Positions 8,461 to 16,542 of a DNA stretch of 24,977 nt are shown here, piece after piece. This DNA is from Thalassospiraceae bacterium (lineage in GTDB: Bacteria > Pseudomonadota > Alphaproteobacteria > Rhodospirillales > Magnetovibrionaceae). Location: positions 1 through 24,977 of the forward strand of contig DAOWFT010000076.1 of the NCBI GenBank assembly GCA_030637845.1, in the 5' to 3' direction. Position 1 is the stretch's first letter; every line of letters starts with the position of its first letter. Both the position numbers and the translations under genes were made by a program. The notes beneath the pieces were generated by a model. That model worked only from the letters and a program-made list of their open reading frames with translations, did no database searches and was not told the DNA's origin.

Positions 8461-8504
8461 CCTAAAACAAGGGGCGGCACCGAAAATTTTCGGCCACCGC
8501 CCCC
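8461..8504 (-). terminator. hairpin with T-rich tail between ccoP and ccoG
   Basis: On the minus strand, GGGGCGG (8504-8498) pairs with CCGCCCC (8477-8471), enclosing the palindrome CCGAAAATTTTCGG, followed by TTGTTTTAGG. It lies between the ccoP stop and the ccoG start. It probably ends or reduces transcription from ccoNOQP into ccoGHIS, or protects the ccoNOQP message. I see no clear promoter for ccoG downstream of it. Confidence 0.75.
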
Positions 8505-8527
8505 CACGTTGATTTATAGTCCGGGCT

Positions 8528-9397
8528 TTATTGCTGCCCGCCACCTAACGAGTGAACATAGATGCTTACTTGTTTGATGGATATATCGTCCAAACGACCG
8601 TTCCATGCCGGCATAGAGCCATGTTTGGGTGTGCTTATTTGCGACATGATTTTTTCTTTGGAATTACCGTATAGCCAGATGCCATCGCTCAAACGCGGCG
8701 CACCCATATCCTGAACGCCCTCGGCGCTTTCACCGTGACAGCTAGAACATTCTTCGGCAAATATTTCCGTGCCCCGCATGGCGGCGTCCCGGTCAGATGA
8801 ATTTCCCGACAAGGACAACACATACTCTGTCACATCGGATATTTGTGCCTTGGCAAGCATATCTTCGTCACCAAAATTAGGCATCTCACCCAAGCGCGTA
8901 TCATCGTGGGTCGAGCGGATACCATAATTTATCGTGGTATAAATATCGCCAACGGTGCCACCCCACAGCCAATCATCATCGGCCAGTACCGGGTAGGAAG
9001 CGTTTCCAGAACCCGACGCGCCATGACACGGCGCACAGTTTTCGGCAAAAATCACACGCCCGCCAGCCATGGCATAATTCAAAAGTTCTGAATCCTTGGC
9101 TATGCCGCCAACCGAAAGTGCGGAGAATCTGTCCGTCCATACGGTGCGTGATTTATCGCGGGCCGCAAGTTCTTTTCGCAATTCACCGCGCGATGAATAA
9201 CCAATAACACCCTTGGTGTAACCGCTAAGTGTCGGCCATGCCGGATAAACAATCCAATAGCCAACCGACCATAGGATGCAGACATAAAAAGTATAGAGCC
9301 ACCAACGCGGCAAGGGCGTGTTCAGCTCCTTGATACCGTCCCATTCATGGCCAGTGGTTTCACGTCCGCTGACGGCGTCTTTTTCAATTTCCGCCAT
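8528..9397 (-). CDS. ccoP: cbb3 oxidase diheme cytochrome c subunit CcoP/FixP
   Basis: The third core subunit of cytochrome cbb3, passing electrons through two c-type hemes towards CcoO and CcoN. From the ATG at 9397 it has 289 residues: an N-terminal segment with HEWDGIKELNTPLPRWW (17-33), a transmembrane helix at about 34-54, and two periplasmic cytochrome c domains with heme motifs CAPCH (121-125) and CSSCH (217-221), each followed by a candidate axial Met. I prefer this ATG to the one at 9421 because GGAGGAG lies six bases before it. That ribosome binding site and the first codons lie inside ccoQ, with a 14-base overlap. Length and motif order are normal for the family. Confidence 0.95.
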   Translation of the reverse strand: MAEIEKDAVSGRETTGHEWDGIKELNTPLPRWWLYTFYVCILWSVGYWIVYPAWPTLSGYTKGVIGYSSRGELRKELAARDKSRTVWTDRFSALSVGGIAKDSELLNYAMAGGRVIFAENCAPCHGASGSGNASYPVLADDDWLWGGTVGDIYTTINYGIRSTHDDTRLGEMPNFGDEDMLAKAQISDVTEYVLSLSGNSSDRDAAMRGTEIFAEECSSCHGESAEGVQDMGAPRLSDGIWLYGNSKEKIMSQISTPKHGSMPAWNGRLDDISIKQVSIYVHSLGGGQQ

Positions 9398-9563
9398 GGT
9401 TTGCTCCTCCGTTTTCATCATCTTTGAAAATCATTTTTGCATCTTCTTCGAAACGTTTTTTGTTTTTTGGACGAAAGGCCCAAAACACAATGAAGATAAA
9501 AAGGGCCATAAGCCACAGAACCCAGCTAGATTTGGCCATTTCTACGATTGTTGCAAAGTCCAT
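9384..9563 (-). CDS. ccoQ: cbb3 oxidase small subunit CcoQ/FixQ
   Basis: A 59-residue protein found by translating the gap between ccoO and ccoP. It starts MDFATIVEMAKSSWVLWLMA, has a single transmembrane helix at about 14-30, then the basic FRPKNKKRF stretch and an acidic tail, the standard CcoQ pattern. CcoQ stabilises the assembled oxidase, especially the CcoP interaction. The start has a strong AGGAGGG upstream. It begins 11 bases after the ccoO stop, and its last 14 bases overlap the ccoP coding region, so ccoQ and ccoP are probably translationally coupled. Confidence 0.93.
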   Translation of the reverse strand: MDFATIVEMAKSSWVLWLMALFIFIVFWAFRPKNKKRFEEDAKMIFKDDENGGANHGGN

Positions 9564-9574
9564 TGCCTGCCCTC

Positions 9575-10300
9575 CTATCGTTCAATTGCTTTGGCATCGA
9601 GGCTGGAGAAATCAACCAACGTGCCAAGCATCTGTAGGTAGGCAATCAGGGCGTCCATTTCGGTTAACCGGGTCGGGTCGCCATCAAAATCGCCCAATGG
9701 GGCCTTGGCGTAACGGCTCTGGAAACCTTCGATGTCGCCATCGCCATCTTCGCCTGTGGCCTGTGCGTTCAGATCGTCTATTGCCCTAGCAATTTGCTCA
9801 TCGCTATAGGGTACACCGACTGCGCGCAGAGTTTTCAGATGCTCGGCGGCATCATCAAAACCAAGCAGGGTTTCTGCCATAAACGAATACCCCGGCATAA
9901 TTGATTCCGGCACCACGGCACGCGGATTTATCATATGTTCGGTATGCCATTCGTTGGAATACTTGCCGCCAACACGAGCCAAATCAGGCCCGGTACGTTT
10001 TGATCCCCATTGAAATGGATGGTCATACATGCTTTCCGCCGCCAATGAATAATGGCCATAACGTTCCGCCTCGTCGCGGAACGGCCTAATCATCTGGCTG
10101 TGACAGAGGTAGCAACCTTCGCGGATGTAAATGTTACGTCCGGCCTGTTCCAACGGGGTATAGGGGCGCATTCCATCGACCTTTTCGATGGTGTTTTCAA
10201 TTGTATAAAGCGGCACAATTTGCACCAACCCGCCAATTGATACCGTTATCAAAATGGCAATGGATAGAAGGATCGCATTGCGTTCCAAAAGTGATTGCAT
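9575..10300 (-). CDS. ccoO: cbb3 oxidase monoheme cytochrome c subunit CcoO/FixO
   Basis: A 241-residue membrane-anchored cytochrome c of the cbb3 oxidase. It has an N-terminal transmembrane helix (about residues 9-30), the heme motif CYLCH at 63-67 in the family stretch EGCYLCHSQMIRPFRDE, then YGHYSLAAES, DHPFQWGSKRTGPDLARVGGKY and the downstream Met-rich MPGYSFM region that supplies the axial ligand. It lies 17 bases after ccoN and is followed by ccoQ, the standard order. An insertion rich in Asp and Gly (ATGEDGDGDIEGF, about 186-198) is usual in alphaproteobacterial forms. Confidence 0.95.
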   Translation of the reverse strand: MQSLLERNAILLSIAILITVSIGGLVQIVPLYTIENTIEKVDGMRPYTPLEQAGRNIYIREGCYLCHSQMIRPFRDEAERYGHYSLAAESMYDHPFQWGSKRTGPDLARVGGKYSNEWHTEHMINPRAVVPESIMPGYSFMAETLLGFDDAAEHLKTLRAVGVPYSDEQIARAIDDLNAQATGEDGDGDIEGFQSRYAKAPLGDFDGDPTRLTEMDALIAYLQMLGTLVDFSSLDAKAIER

Positions 10301-10317
10301 GGTTCTGCTCCCTTCCC

Positions 10318-11772
10318 TTAATTGCCAGCGCTTGACGCAGAAGGCGCCAGAGCAATGGGTGCTTCGTCACGGGTTCTGCCCTTGGCGGTCATCCACAGAT
10401 TGTAAACCATGATAATCGCGCCAACTAGGAACAGTACGCCGCCAACTGCACGTATTACATAGTACGGATGCATGGCTTCAACCGATTCGATAAACGAATA
10501 CTGCAAGAACCCAAGCGAATCATAGGTTCGCCACATGAGGCCCTGCATAATGCCGGAAATCCACATGGCGGTGATGTAAAGAACGATGCCCATGGTCGCA
10601 AACCAGAAATGCAGGTTAACCAGACGCAGTGAATAAAGCCGTTCGCGGTTCCATAGTTTTGGAACCAGATAATAAAGCGCACCAAAGCTAACCAGCGCGT
10701 TCCAGCCCAAGGCCCCGGAATGAACGTGACCGATTGTCCAATCGGTATAATGGCTGAGCGAATTAACAACCTTTATCGCCATAAGCGGGCCTTCGAACGT
10801 GCTCATACCATAGAACCCGACCGAGGTAACAAGGAAACGCAGCACCGGATCGGTGCGCAGTTTATCCCACGCCCCTGACAGGGTCATAATGCCGTTTATC
10901 ATTCCGCCCCACGATGGCATCCACAACATGATGGAGAACGTCATGCCCAGTGTCTGCGCCCAATCGGGCAGCGCGGTGTAATGAAGATGGTGAGGACCGG
11001 CCCATATATAAAGAAACGTAATGGCCCAAAAATGAATTACCGATAAACGATACGAATAAACCGGGCGCTGGGCCTGTTTGGGAATGAAGTAATACATCAT
11101 GCCAAGGAAGCCAGCGGTGAGAAAGAAGCCAACCGCATTATGCCCATACCACCACTGGGTCATGGCATCGCGCACGCCTGCCCAGGCAATGTAACTTTTG
11201 GCACCAAACCACGAAACGGGAAGTGCCACGTTATTGCCAATATGCAACAGGGCAACGGTGATTATAAAGGCAAGGAAAAACCAGTTGGCCACATAAATAT
11301 GAGATTCTTTGCGCTTAATCAGCGTACCGGCAAACACAACCAGATACATAACCCAGATAACCGTCAGCCATATATCGGTATACCATTCGGGTTCGGCATA
11401 TTCTTTACTTTGGGTAACGCCAAGAACATAGCCCGATGCCGCCAAGACGATAAATATCTGGTATCCCCAGAAAACCATGTTGGCCAGTTTCGGCCCGCCA
11501 AATAACGGAACCCGGCAGGTGCGCTGAACAATATAAAGAGAAGAACCGATAAGGATGTTTCCGCCAAAGGCAAAAATAACCGCCGAGGTATGAACCGGGC
11601 GCAAGCGACCAAAACTTGTCCATTCCAAATCTAAATTAAGTATCGGATAAGCTAACTGAAAAGCAATTGTTATGCCGACAAGAAAACCGACTATGCCCCA
11701 AAAGCTCGCCGCTATGACGAACTTTTTCACGACCTCATCATCATAGGTCGGCATTGCTATTGCTTGATTCAT
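10318..11772 (-). CDS. ccoN: cbb3-type cytochrome c oxidase catalytic subunit CcoN/FixN
   Basis: The heme-copper oxygen reductase subunit, which reduces O2 to water at high affinity and pumps protons. From the ATG at 11772 it has 484 residues with about twelve membrane helices. Visible signatures are HTSAVIFAFGGN (low-spin heme b ligand region), WWYGHNAVGFFLT, the CuB motif GPHHLHYT, and HVHSGALGWNA with a later HFW, which carry the high-spin heme b3 region. The longer reading from 11802 adds only a few non-conserved residues, while GAGGGAGA lies just before the ATG at 11772. It is the first gene of ccoNOQP. An FNR-type box about 200 bp upstream suggests low-oxygen induction. Confidence 0.96.
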   Translation of the reverse strand: MNQAIAMPTYDDEVVKKFVIAASFWGIVGFLVGITIAFQLAYPILNLDLEWTSFGRLRPVHTSAVIFAFGGNILIGSSLYIVQRTCRVPLFGGPKLANMVFWGYQIFIVLAASGYVLGVTQSKEYAEPEWYTDIWLTVIWVMYLVVFAGTLIKRKESHIYVANWFFLAFIITVALLHIGNNVALPVSWFGAKSYIAWAGVRDAMTQWWYGHNAVGFFLTAGFLGMMYYFIPKQAQRPVYSYRLSVIHFWAITFLYIWAGPHHLHYTALPDWAQTLGMTFSIMLWMPSWGGMINGIMTLSGAWDKLRTDPVLRFLVTSVGFYGMSTFEGPLMAIKVVNSLSHYTDWTIGHVHSGALGWNALVSFGALYYLVPKLWNRERLYSLRLVNLHFWFATMGIVLYITAMWISGIMQGLMWRTYDSLGFLQYSFIESVEAMHPYYVIRAVGGVLFLVGAIIMVYNLWMTAKGRTRDEAPIALAPSASSAGN

Positions 11773-11935
11773 GGATGGTCTCCCTCGGTAGACGAATGGC
11801 ACTATTAATATTGCGCTCTTATATTCAAAGTACTAACAGCTATAAAAGTAGTGACAACAGTAACAGATTTCAGCATTTAATTAACTACACAATTTTATAT
11901 GTAATGCATTAGTCTTGCCTTATATATATTTATAG

Positions 11936-11977
11936 CTTGTAGCTTAAACGACAGCGCCTAGATTTGACATAAATCAA
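11936..11977 (-). promoter_or_regulatory. FNR/FixK-type box and predicted ccoN promoter
   Basis: On the minus strand, TTGAT-TTAT-GTCAA (11977-11964) matches the FNR/FixK consensus at nine of ten positions. A -10-like TACAAG at 11941-11936 would place transcription start near 11929, with the box centred at -41.5, the class II activator position. The leader would be about 157 bases. The same box lies 76 bases before the divergent TauE/DsbD-like gene and could serve it too. Confidence 0.7.
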
Positions 11978-12013
11978 AAGAGCTAAAAAACCCGGAAAAG
12001 AGCTAAAAAACCC
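11976..12013. repeat. 18-bp direct repeat, 20-bp period
   Basis: The unit AAAAGAGCTAAAAAACCC occurs at 11976-11993 and again at 11996-12013, separated by two bases. The first copy begins within the last two bases of the FNR-type box. The period is about two helical turns, so both copies face the same side of the DNA. Confidence 0.9.
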
Positions 12014-12046
12014 AACTTAGCCAAATTACTGTGGAGCATCGGCACT

Positions 12047-12826
12047 ATGGAACAGGACCCGGCATTTACCCATCTTCTTGTTGCAGGGCTTGCATACTGC
12101 CAAACAACTGCCAGCGACAATGCCACCACACTTATTAGCCTGTTTCTGGCGGGATTGGCTGGCAGCGCCGCCCACTGTGTTGGCATGTGCGGGCCGTTTG
12201 TGCTGTCTCAGGTTACGGCCCGACTAGAAAATGTCCCCGCATCTCAAATGCATGAATTTCACCGCATCAGGGGTGCGGCACTTGTCCCCTACCATCTGGG
12301 GAGGCTTACCACCTATGCGGCGTTGGGTGGGGTTGCGGCATTTTTGACCGGTGGGGTTTATGAGTTGATGAACCTTGGCTGGATAGCGTCCCTGCTGCTG
12401 GTATTTGCCGCAATATTTTTTGCGGGCTATGCCTTGCAGGTATTAAAGATCCCCCTGCCCCGCTTTTTTTCCAACAAAACCAAAGGCACCACAGGGCCAA
12501 TTACCAAATATATGGATAAATTTGCCCGGCCATTGTTCAACCGCCCAACGGGATTGCGCGGATACGCCCTTGGTATAACGTTGGGATTCCTGCCCTGCGG
12601 ACTTCTTTACGGTGCGCTGGCAGCAGCATCGGCACCCGGAGATGTGCTGGCAGGTGTTTTTGCAATGATGGCGTTTGGTCTGGGAACCATTCCGGCATTG
12701 TTGGGCATTGGCATTATTGGCCATGTGGCGGGTGGGCGCTGGCTAGGTGTCACGCACTGGCTGGCACCGGGATTGCTTTTGATTAATTCTGCGGTATTGC
12801 TGTTTATGGCGTGGCGATTGGTTTAG
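12047..12826 (+). CDS. DsbD/TauE-SafE-like membrane protein linked to the cbb3 locus
   Basis: A 259-residue polytopic membrane protein (about six helices) of the group often labelled sulfite exporter TauE/SafE or cytochrome c biogenesis transmembrane region (DsbD_2-like). The key motifs are HCVGMCGPF at 43-51 and GFLPCGLLYGA at 180-190, paired Cys positions (C44, C48, C184) as in CcdA/DsbD-type thiol or metal carriers. Proteins of this type are often found next to cco genes. A role in copper or thiol handling for oxidase assembly is a reasonable inference, but the substrate is not known from sequence. It is divergent from ccoN and shares the intergenic FNR-type box. The start is the first ATG of the open frame, with GGAG 11 bases upstream, somewhat far. 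Confidence 0.8.
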   Translation: MEQDPAFTHLLVAGLAYCQTTASDNATTLISLFLAGLAGSAAHCVGMCGPFVLSQVTARLENVPASQMHEFHRIRGAALVPYHLGRLTTYAALGGVAAFLTGGVYELMNLGWIASLLLVFAAIFFAGYALQVLKIPLPRFFSNKTKGTTGPITKYMDKFARPLFNRPTGLRGYALGITLGFLPCGLLYGALAAASAPGDVLAGVFAMMAFGLGTIPALLGIGIIGHVAGGRWLGVTHWLAPGLLLINSAVLLFMAWRLV

Positions 12827-12851
12827 TGGCTGTTTTAGTGACTATTATATA

Positions 12852-12867
12852 AGTGATTGGCATCACT
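12852..12867. promoter_or_regulatory. perfect palindrome AGTGAT-N4-ATCACT
   Basis: Arms AGTGAT and ATCACT are separated by TGGC. Spacing and half-sites resemble a Crp/Fnr-family site (GTGAT-N4-ATCAC). It lies 26 bases after the TauE/DsbD-like stop codon and 162 bases before the 26-codon reading frame. A short terminator hairpin without a T-run is an alternative. Confidence 0.35.
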
Positions 12868-13028
12868 GCGCCACAGCACCAACTATGGCAAAAACATAGC
12901 CACCGATAGGTAGGCCAATACTGAACAAAAGCTGAATTTCAGGTTCAACCTTAATTCAGGTATGTGCCTCTATAACGGTATTTGTATCTAATATATTGTG
13001 ATATCGCCTGAATAAAGGATTTTTAACA

Positions 13029-13109
13029 ATGTTTCGTCGTATAGATTTCGCCCTATGGGCAATGGCAGTTTCATGGGTGCTGGTTGGGCTTGGCGGTAAA
13101 ATTGCCTAA
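13029..13109 (+). CDS. possible 26-residue single-helix membrane peptide
   Basis: Reading ATG to TAA gives a 26-residue peptide starting MFRRIDFALWAMAVSWVLVG: a short basic N-terminus followed by about 17 hydrophobic residues, a convincing single transmembrane helix with the N-terminus inside. AAAGGA lies nine bases upstream. It sits alone between the TauE/DsbD-like gene and the end of the large sensor kinase. Small helices of this kind occur as extra subunits of terminal oxidases (CcoM in Pseudomonas, CydX in cytochrome bd), but I see no specific likeness to either. It could also be chance. It is offered as a candidate because of composition, ribosome binding site and its place next to the cbb3 locus. 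Confidence 0.4.
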   Translation: MFRRIDFALWAMAVSWVLVGLGGKIA

Positions 13110-13136
13110 GCTTGCTGGTTTTAGCAAAAACAGAAC

Positions 13137-13163
13137 AAACAAAAAGCCCGCAACTTTCGGGCT
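13137..13163 (-). terminator. Rho-independent terminator of the binding-protein/kinase operon
   Basis: On the minus strand, AGCCCG (13163-13158) pairs with CGGGCT (13150-13145), followed by TTTTTGTTTG. It lies directly after the stop codon of the sensor kinase. Confidence 0.85.
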
Positions 13164-13166
13164 GCC

Positions 13167-15488
13167 TTAGGCGTCATCCTGCCTTGATGTTTCATTTGTT
13201 GTCGGCATGACAATAGTGAAATTCGCCCCGCCGTTCTCATTGTTGGCCCCGATGTGCCCTCCCATTTCGGTGATAATACCGTAGCTGATGGAAAGGCCCA
13301 GACCCGTTCCGTGGCCGACTTCCTTGGTGGTGAAGAAGGGCTCAAAGATATGATCAATCACATTTTCCGCTATGCCTCCGCCGGTATCCGTAACCGTAAG
13401 GATCACATCTTCTGATTCCGGGTCATCTACAATGCCTACCGATATTTTCTTTACTTCTTGGCCGGTGTCTTTATTTGTCATGATGGCGTCACGGGCATTG
13501 GTCAACAGGTTCAGTACCACCTGTTCCAACTGAAGCTGTTGTCCCAAAACTTTCCGGCAGGTTTCGGGCAGATCCACGATCAGGTCGATATCGCTCAACC
13601 GTAGTTGCTGGCTAACCAGCCCAACGGTACCTCGTACCACTTCATTTAAATCCACTTCTTCCAGCTCACCCGGCTCGGCACGGCCAAACGTCCGCATATG
13701 TTTGATGATAGCCGATGCCCGGTCCACCTGATTTTCAATTCTCTTCAGCTTTTCGGTCAGGATGTTGCTGGGGACATCCCCGTCCTCAACCTCATCAAGC
13801 AGAGATTCGGCTACCATGTGGATGATGTTGAGGGGCTGGTTCAGTTCGTGCGCAATCCCCGTCGTCACCTCGCCCAGAGTGGCCAGCTTGTTCGATTGAA
13901 TCAGCTGAGCCTCGGCGCGTTTACGTTTTGTAATGTCAAAACCGCTGGCGCCCACGGCAATAATATTGCCGTCGGAATCTCTAATCGGAAACTTAACCGT
14001 AAGGAAGGTGTGGACACCATCAGCCAAATGGAATTCCTCCTCTGCTTCAACGGCCTCTCCCTTTTCGAGAACGATATGGTCATGGGCATCAAAAACTTCA
14101 CTAATTTCATTTGGAAAAATATCGCTGGCTGTCCTGCCTTTGACTTCTTCGTTGGTGATGCCGAACAACTCTTCGCTCTTACGGTTGATCAGGATATAAC
14201 GCCCTTTGGCATCCTTGATGTGGAGCTTGTTGGGCGTGTTATCAGCCAAGGCACGGAACCGTTCCTCGCTTTCACGCAATTTCATTTCTCGCTCATGAAT
14301 GGAATCGGACATGGAATTGATAGACTGAGCGAGGGTGGATAGCTCATCACTGCCGTCAAAACCGGCAAGGTGTTCGTGCCCGCCCTTACGCAAGCCCTCC
14401 ACTCCAGACATCAGGCGCTTAATGGGTGATGTAAAAGTTCTGTTCAGATAATAAGCGCCAGCAGGTGCAACCACCAAAATTGTGAACACAAACACCGCCA
14501 ATATGGCCCACTCCAAAGACGTAAAGCCTTGGGCTAATTCTGCTTTATTGCTTCCGAATATAAAGTATGCCTGCTGCCCATCAGACAGGGCAATCCGTGT
14601 TACACCAAACTCAAAACCATCCGAGCTAACCCGATGGAAATTTTGTCCGTCGTCAACGCGCGGGGATAAGGGCGGGGCCTTAATAAGGTCGTCTGGGGCC
14701 AGCAAATCTGTTTTCAGCCCACCAAAGCTGGTGCCATTGGGCAACAGAAGGGCAGCCTCAGTCTTCGTCTTGATGGATATCTCTTTAACAAGGCGCTCGT
14801 CCAGCAGGAAGGTGGCGTGAACTTCTCCAACTGTATTGCTGGATCCATTGGGAAAAACCTTCACCACGGGAGTGAGTGTTTCCATTTTAATTCCCCGCCT
14901 TATGGCGTGGAAATCTATGCTGAAGCTGTTGTGCCTGTGGGAAATATTGGTTTGTTCACGGATATCCAATATATCCTCTTTGCTCAGAGCGATCTTCTTC
15001 TCGTTATCGATTAAAATAAAAACCGGCATACCACCAAGGAATGAGAGGAAGCCTTTCTGTACATTGGCGTCGCGGCCTTTAATAAAAAAGCTGGCAAGAA
15101 TGGTTTTGCTATCGTGAATTGACAGATGGTCAAACCCTATGTCCATTGCATGGCTTGCCAAATTTTTAGCTAACCTCTTTTTTTCCAGATCAAAAACCTG
15201 AGGAAGATAATTTTCAATGTCTTGATAGGTATCGATCATGCCTATGATGTTTTTGTGGTCATCATTTTCGGCAAAGCTTTTGGTTTTGGTCAGCAGTAAC
15301 TTTTTACGTTCTTCAATTTCGGCACTAAGAATAGAAAAGGAATTTTCAATGCGTTTCAAAGAGATATCTTCGAGGTAGGTGTTTTGCAAATAAATATACA
15401 CCATACCAACCAGAGACAAGGCAGCCACGACCGAGCCAAGCCAAAAAATCAGGAGCCTGTAGTGAAATGAAATTTTTAGTCCTGTCAT
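13167..15488 (-). CDS. periplasmic-sensing PAS histidine kinase paired with a binding protein
   Basis: A 773-residue sensor kinase. In order: first transmembrane helix about 11-33; a large periplasmic sensor of about 290 residues, probably a double-Cache-type fold; second helix about 324-347; HAMP about 348-400; PAS about 406-525 ending in GFDITKRKRAE; a HisKA domain of the NtrB/DctB kind with GIAHELNQPLNII and His547; and an HATPase_c domain with N660/N664, DTGGGI at 701-706, FEPFFTTKE and GHGTGLGLS at 726-734. There is no receiver domain. It starts 13 bases after the stop of a periplasmic binding protein, so the two form an operon closed by a terminator. The likely reading is that the binding protein presents a ligand to the periplasmic domain, as LuxP does to LuxQ or TorT to TorS. 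No response regulator is encoded in the window. Confidence 0.88.
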   Translation of the reverse strand: MTGLKISFHYRLLIFWLGSVVAALSLVGMVYIYLQNTYLEDISLKRIENSFSILSAEIEERKKLLLTKTKSFAENDDHKNIIGMIDTYQDIENYLPQVFDLEKKRLAKNLASHAMDIGFDHLSIHDSKTILASFFIKGRDANVQKGFLSFLGGMPVFILIDNEKKIALSKEDILDIREQTNISHRHNSFSIDFHAIRRGIKMETLTPVVKVFPNGSSNTVGEVHATFLLDERLVKEISIKTKTEAALLLPNGTSFGGLKTDLLAPDDLIKAPPLSPRVDDGQNFHRVSSDGFEFGVTRIALSDGQQAYFIFGSNKAELAQGFTSLEWAILAVFVFTILVVAPAGAYYLNRTFTSPIKRLMSGVEGLRKGGHEHLAGFDGSDELSTLAQSINSMSDSIHEREMKLRESEERFRALADNTPNKLHIKDAKGRYILINRKSEELFGITNEEVKGRTASDIFPNEISEVFDAHDHIVLEKGEAVEAEEEFHLADGVHTFLTVKFPIRDSDGNIIAVGASGFDITKRKRAEAQLIQSNKLATLGEVTTGIAHELNQPLNIIHMVAESLLDEVEDGDVPSNILTEKLKRIENQVDRASAIIKHMRTFGRAEPGELEEVDLNEVVRGTVGLVSQQLRLSDIDLIVDLPETCRKVLGQQLQLEQVVLNLLTNARDAIMTNKDTGQEVKKISVGIVDDPESEDVILTVTDTGGGIAENVIDHIFEPFFTTKEVGHGTGLGLSISYGIITEMGGHIGANNENGGANFTIVMPTTNETSRQDDA

Positions 15489-15501
15489 TTGACCGCCCTG
15501 T

Positions 15502-16428
15502 TTAGAAAATTGGTTCGACTTCCCCGACGTTCTCTTTGGTTATGAGCTTGAATGGCACCGCAATAAAACGTGGCACCGTTTTACCGTTCAAGATTTTGAT
15601 AGCCGCTGCCACCCCCTCCTTACCGCATGTCGGGTAAGTAAAGCTGGCTAGCTGTTCACCCTTGGCTATGGCAACCTTGGTCTCAGGCAGGAAGTCAATG
15701 CTGACGGTTGGTATACTGCCGGGGTCTATTCCGTTTTCCCGAAGAGCCATCCGCGCCCCAATTGCCATGTCATCGTTATGGGCGTAAATGGCATCAAAGG
15801 CCTGACCATCTAGCAATACCTCTTCGATAGCCCTAATGGCCTCGGCGCGGGAATAATCGGCAACTTTTGATATAATGTTGATGTTGGGGTAATTCAATAG
15901 TCCGGATAGAAACCCATCTTTTCTTTGAATTGCCGTGGTGGTGCTCTGCACCCCCTCCAACATTAGTATTTGACCGCTACCACCCAAATGTTTCGCCAGA
16001 AACAGTGCCGCTTCATATCCGATCTTGAAGTCGTCTGGACTGATGTAAGTGTCGTAGTCCTCGCTATTGAGCTTGCGAGTCAGCAATACAATGTGTATGC
16101 CCTGCTTGCGCAAACGAGAGACCACCATTCCAATAGCATCCGGATTCCTGGGCCCCAAAAACAGGAGTTGAGCCCCCTTGGCGACCATTGTTTCGATATC
16201 GGCAATGTTTTTCGCCACATCGCCCCCTGCATCCGCCATGAGAAATTTAACATTGGGATGCTTCGCCAACTCCTCCCTGATTTCGTTCATTTGTTCTTTG
16301 CGCCAGACGTTCGACATATTGTCTTCGGGGAACCCGATTATAAATTCAGGTTCGGCTGCTATGGCTTGGGCCGTTAAGACGATAACGGCAAAAAGTGCGG
16401 CGAGCGGTCTAATTAAGAACGGTTTCAC
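15502..16428 (-). CDS. periplasmic sugar-binding-type protein (Peripla_BP_4), probable sensory partner
   Basis: A 308-residue secreted protein from the GTG at 16428, chosen because AAGGAAGG lies nine bases upstream and it gives a clean signal peptide: Lys-Pro start, Arg, hydrophobic core, and an AIAA site before EPEF (about residue 25). The mature part has the two-lobed ribose-binding-like fold: VKFLMADAGGDVAKNIADIE near the hinge of lobe 1, GAQLLFLGPRNPDAI, TYISPDDFKIGYEAA, DAIYAHNDDMAIGA and a final VPFKLITKENV. Usual partners are ABC transporters, but none is nearby; the next gene is a sensor kinase with a large periplasmic domain. It is therefore probably a receptor for signalling. The ligand cannot be predicted safely. 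Confidence 0.85.
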   Translation of the reverse strand: MKPFLIRPLAALFAVIVLTAQAIAAEPEFIIGFPEDNMSNVWRKEQMNEIREELAKHPNVKFLMADAGGDVAKNIADIETMVAKGAQLLFLGPRNPDAIGMVVSRLRKQGIHIVLLTRKLNSEDYDTYISPDDFKIGYEAALFLAKHLGGSGQILMLEGVQSTTTAIQRKDGFLSGLLNYPNINIISKVADYSRAEAIRAIEEVLLDGQAFDAIYAHNDDMAIGARMALRENGIDPGSIPTVSIDFLPETKVAIAKGEQLASFTYPTCGKEGVAAAIKILNGKTVPRFIAVPFKLITKENVGEVEPIF

Positions 16429-16542
16429 AATCCATCGCCTTCCTTGCAAGGTATTTCAGGGCCAGAGATTACGCCAAGCAGACTTATAATTGTCGCCTGT
16501 TTTTAATATTGCCCGACGCTGGAATAAGGTTGATTAAAGCTT

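Noticed and set aside
13698..14342. Plus-strand 214-codon frame opposite the large sensor kinase
   Set aside because: Antisense to the PAS and HisKA coding region, which carries intact motifs; the product resembles no known protein.
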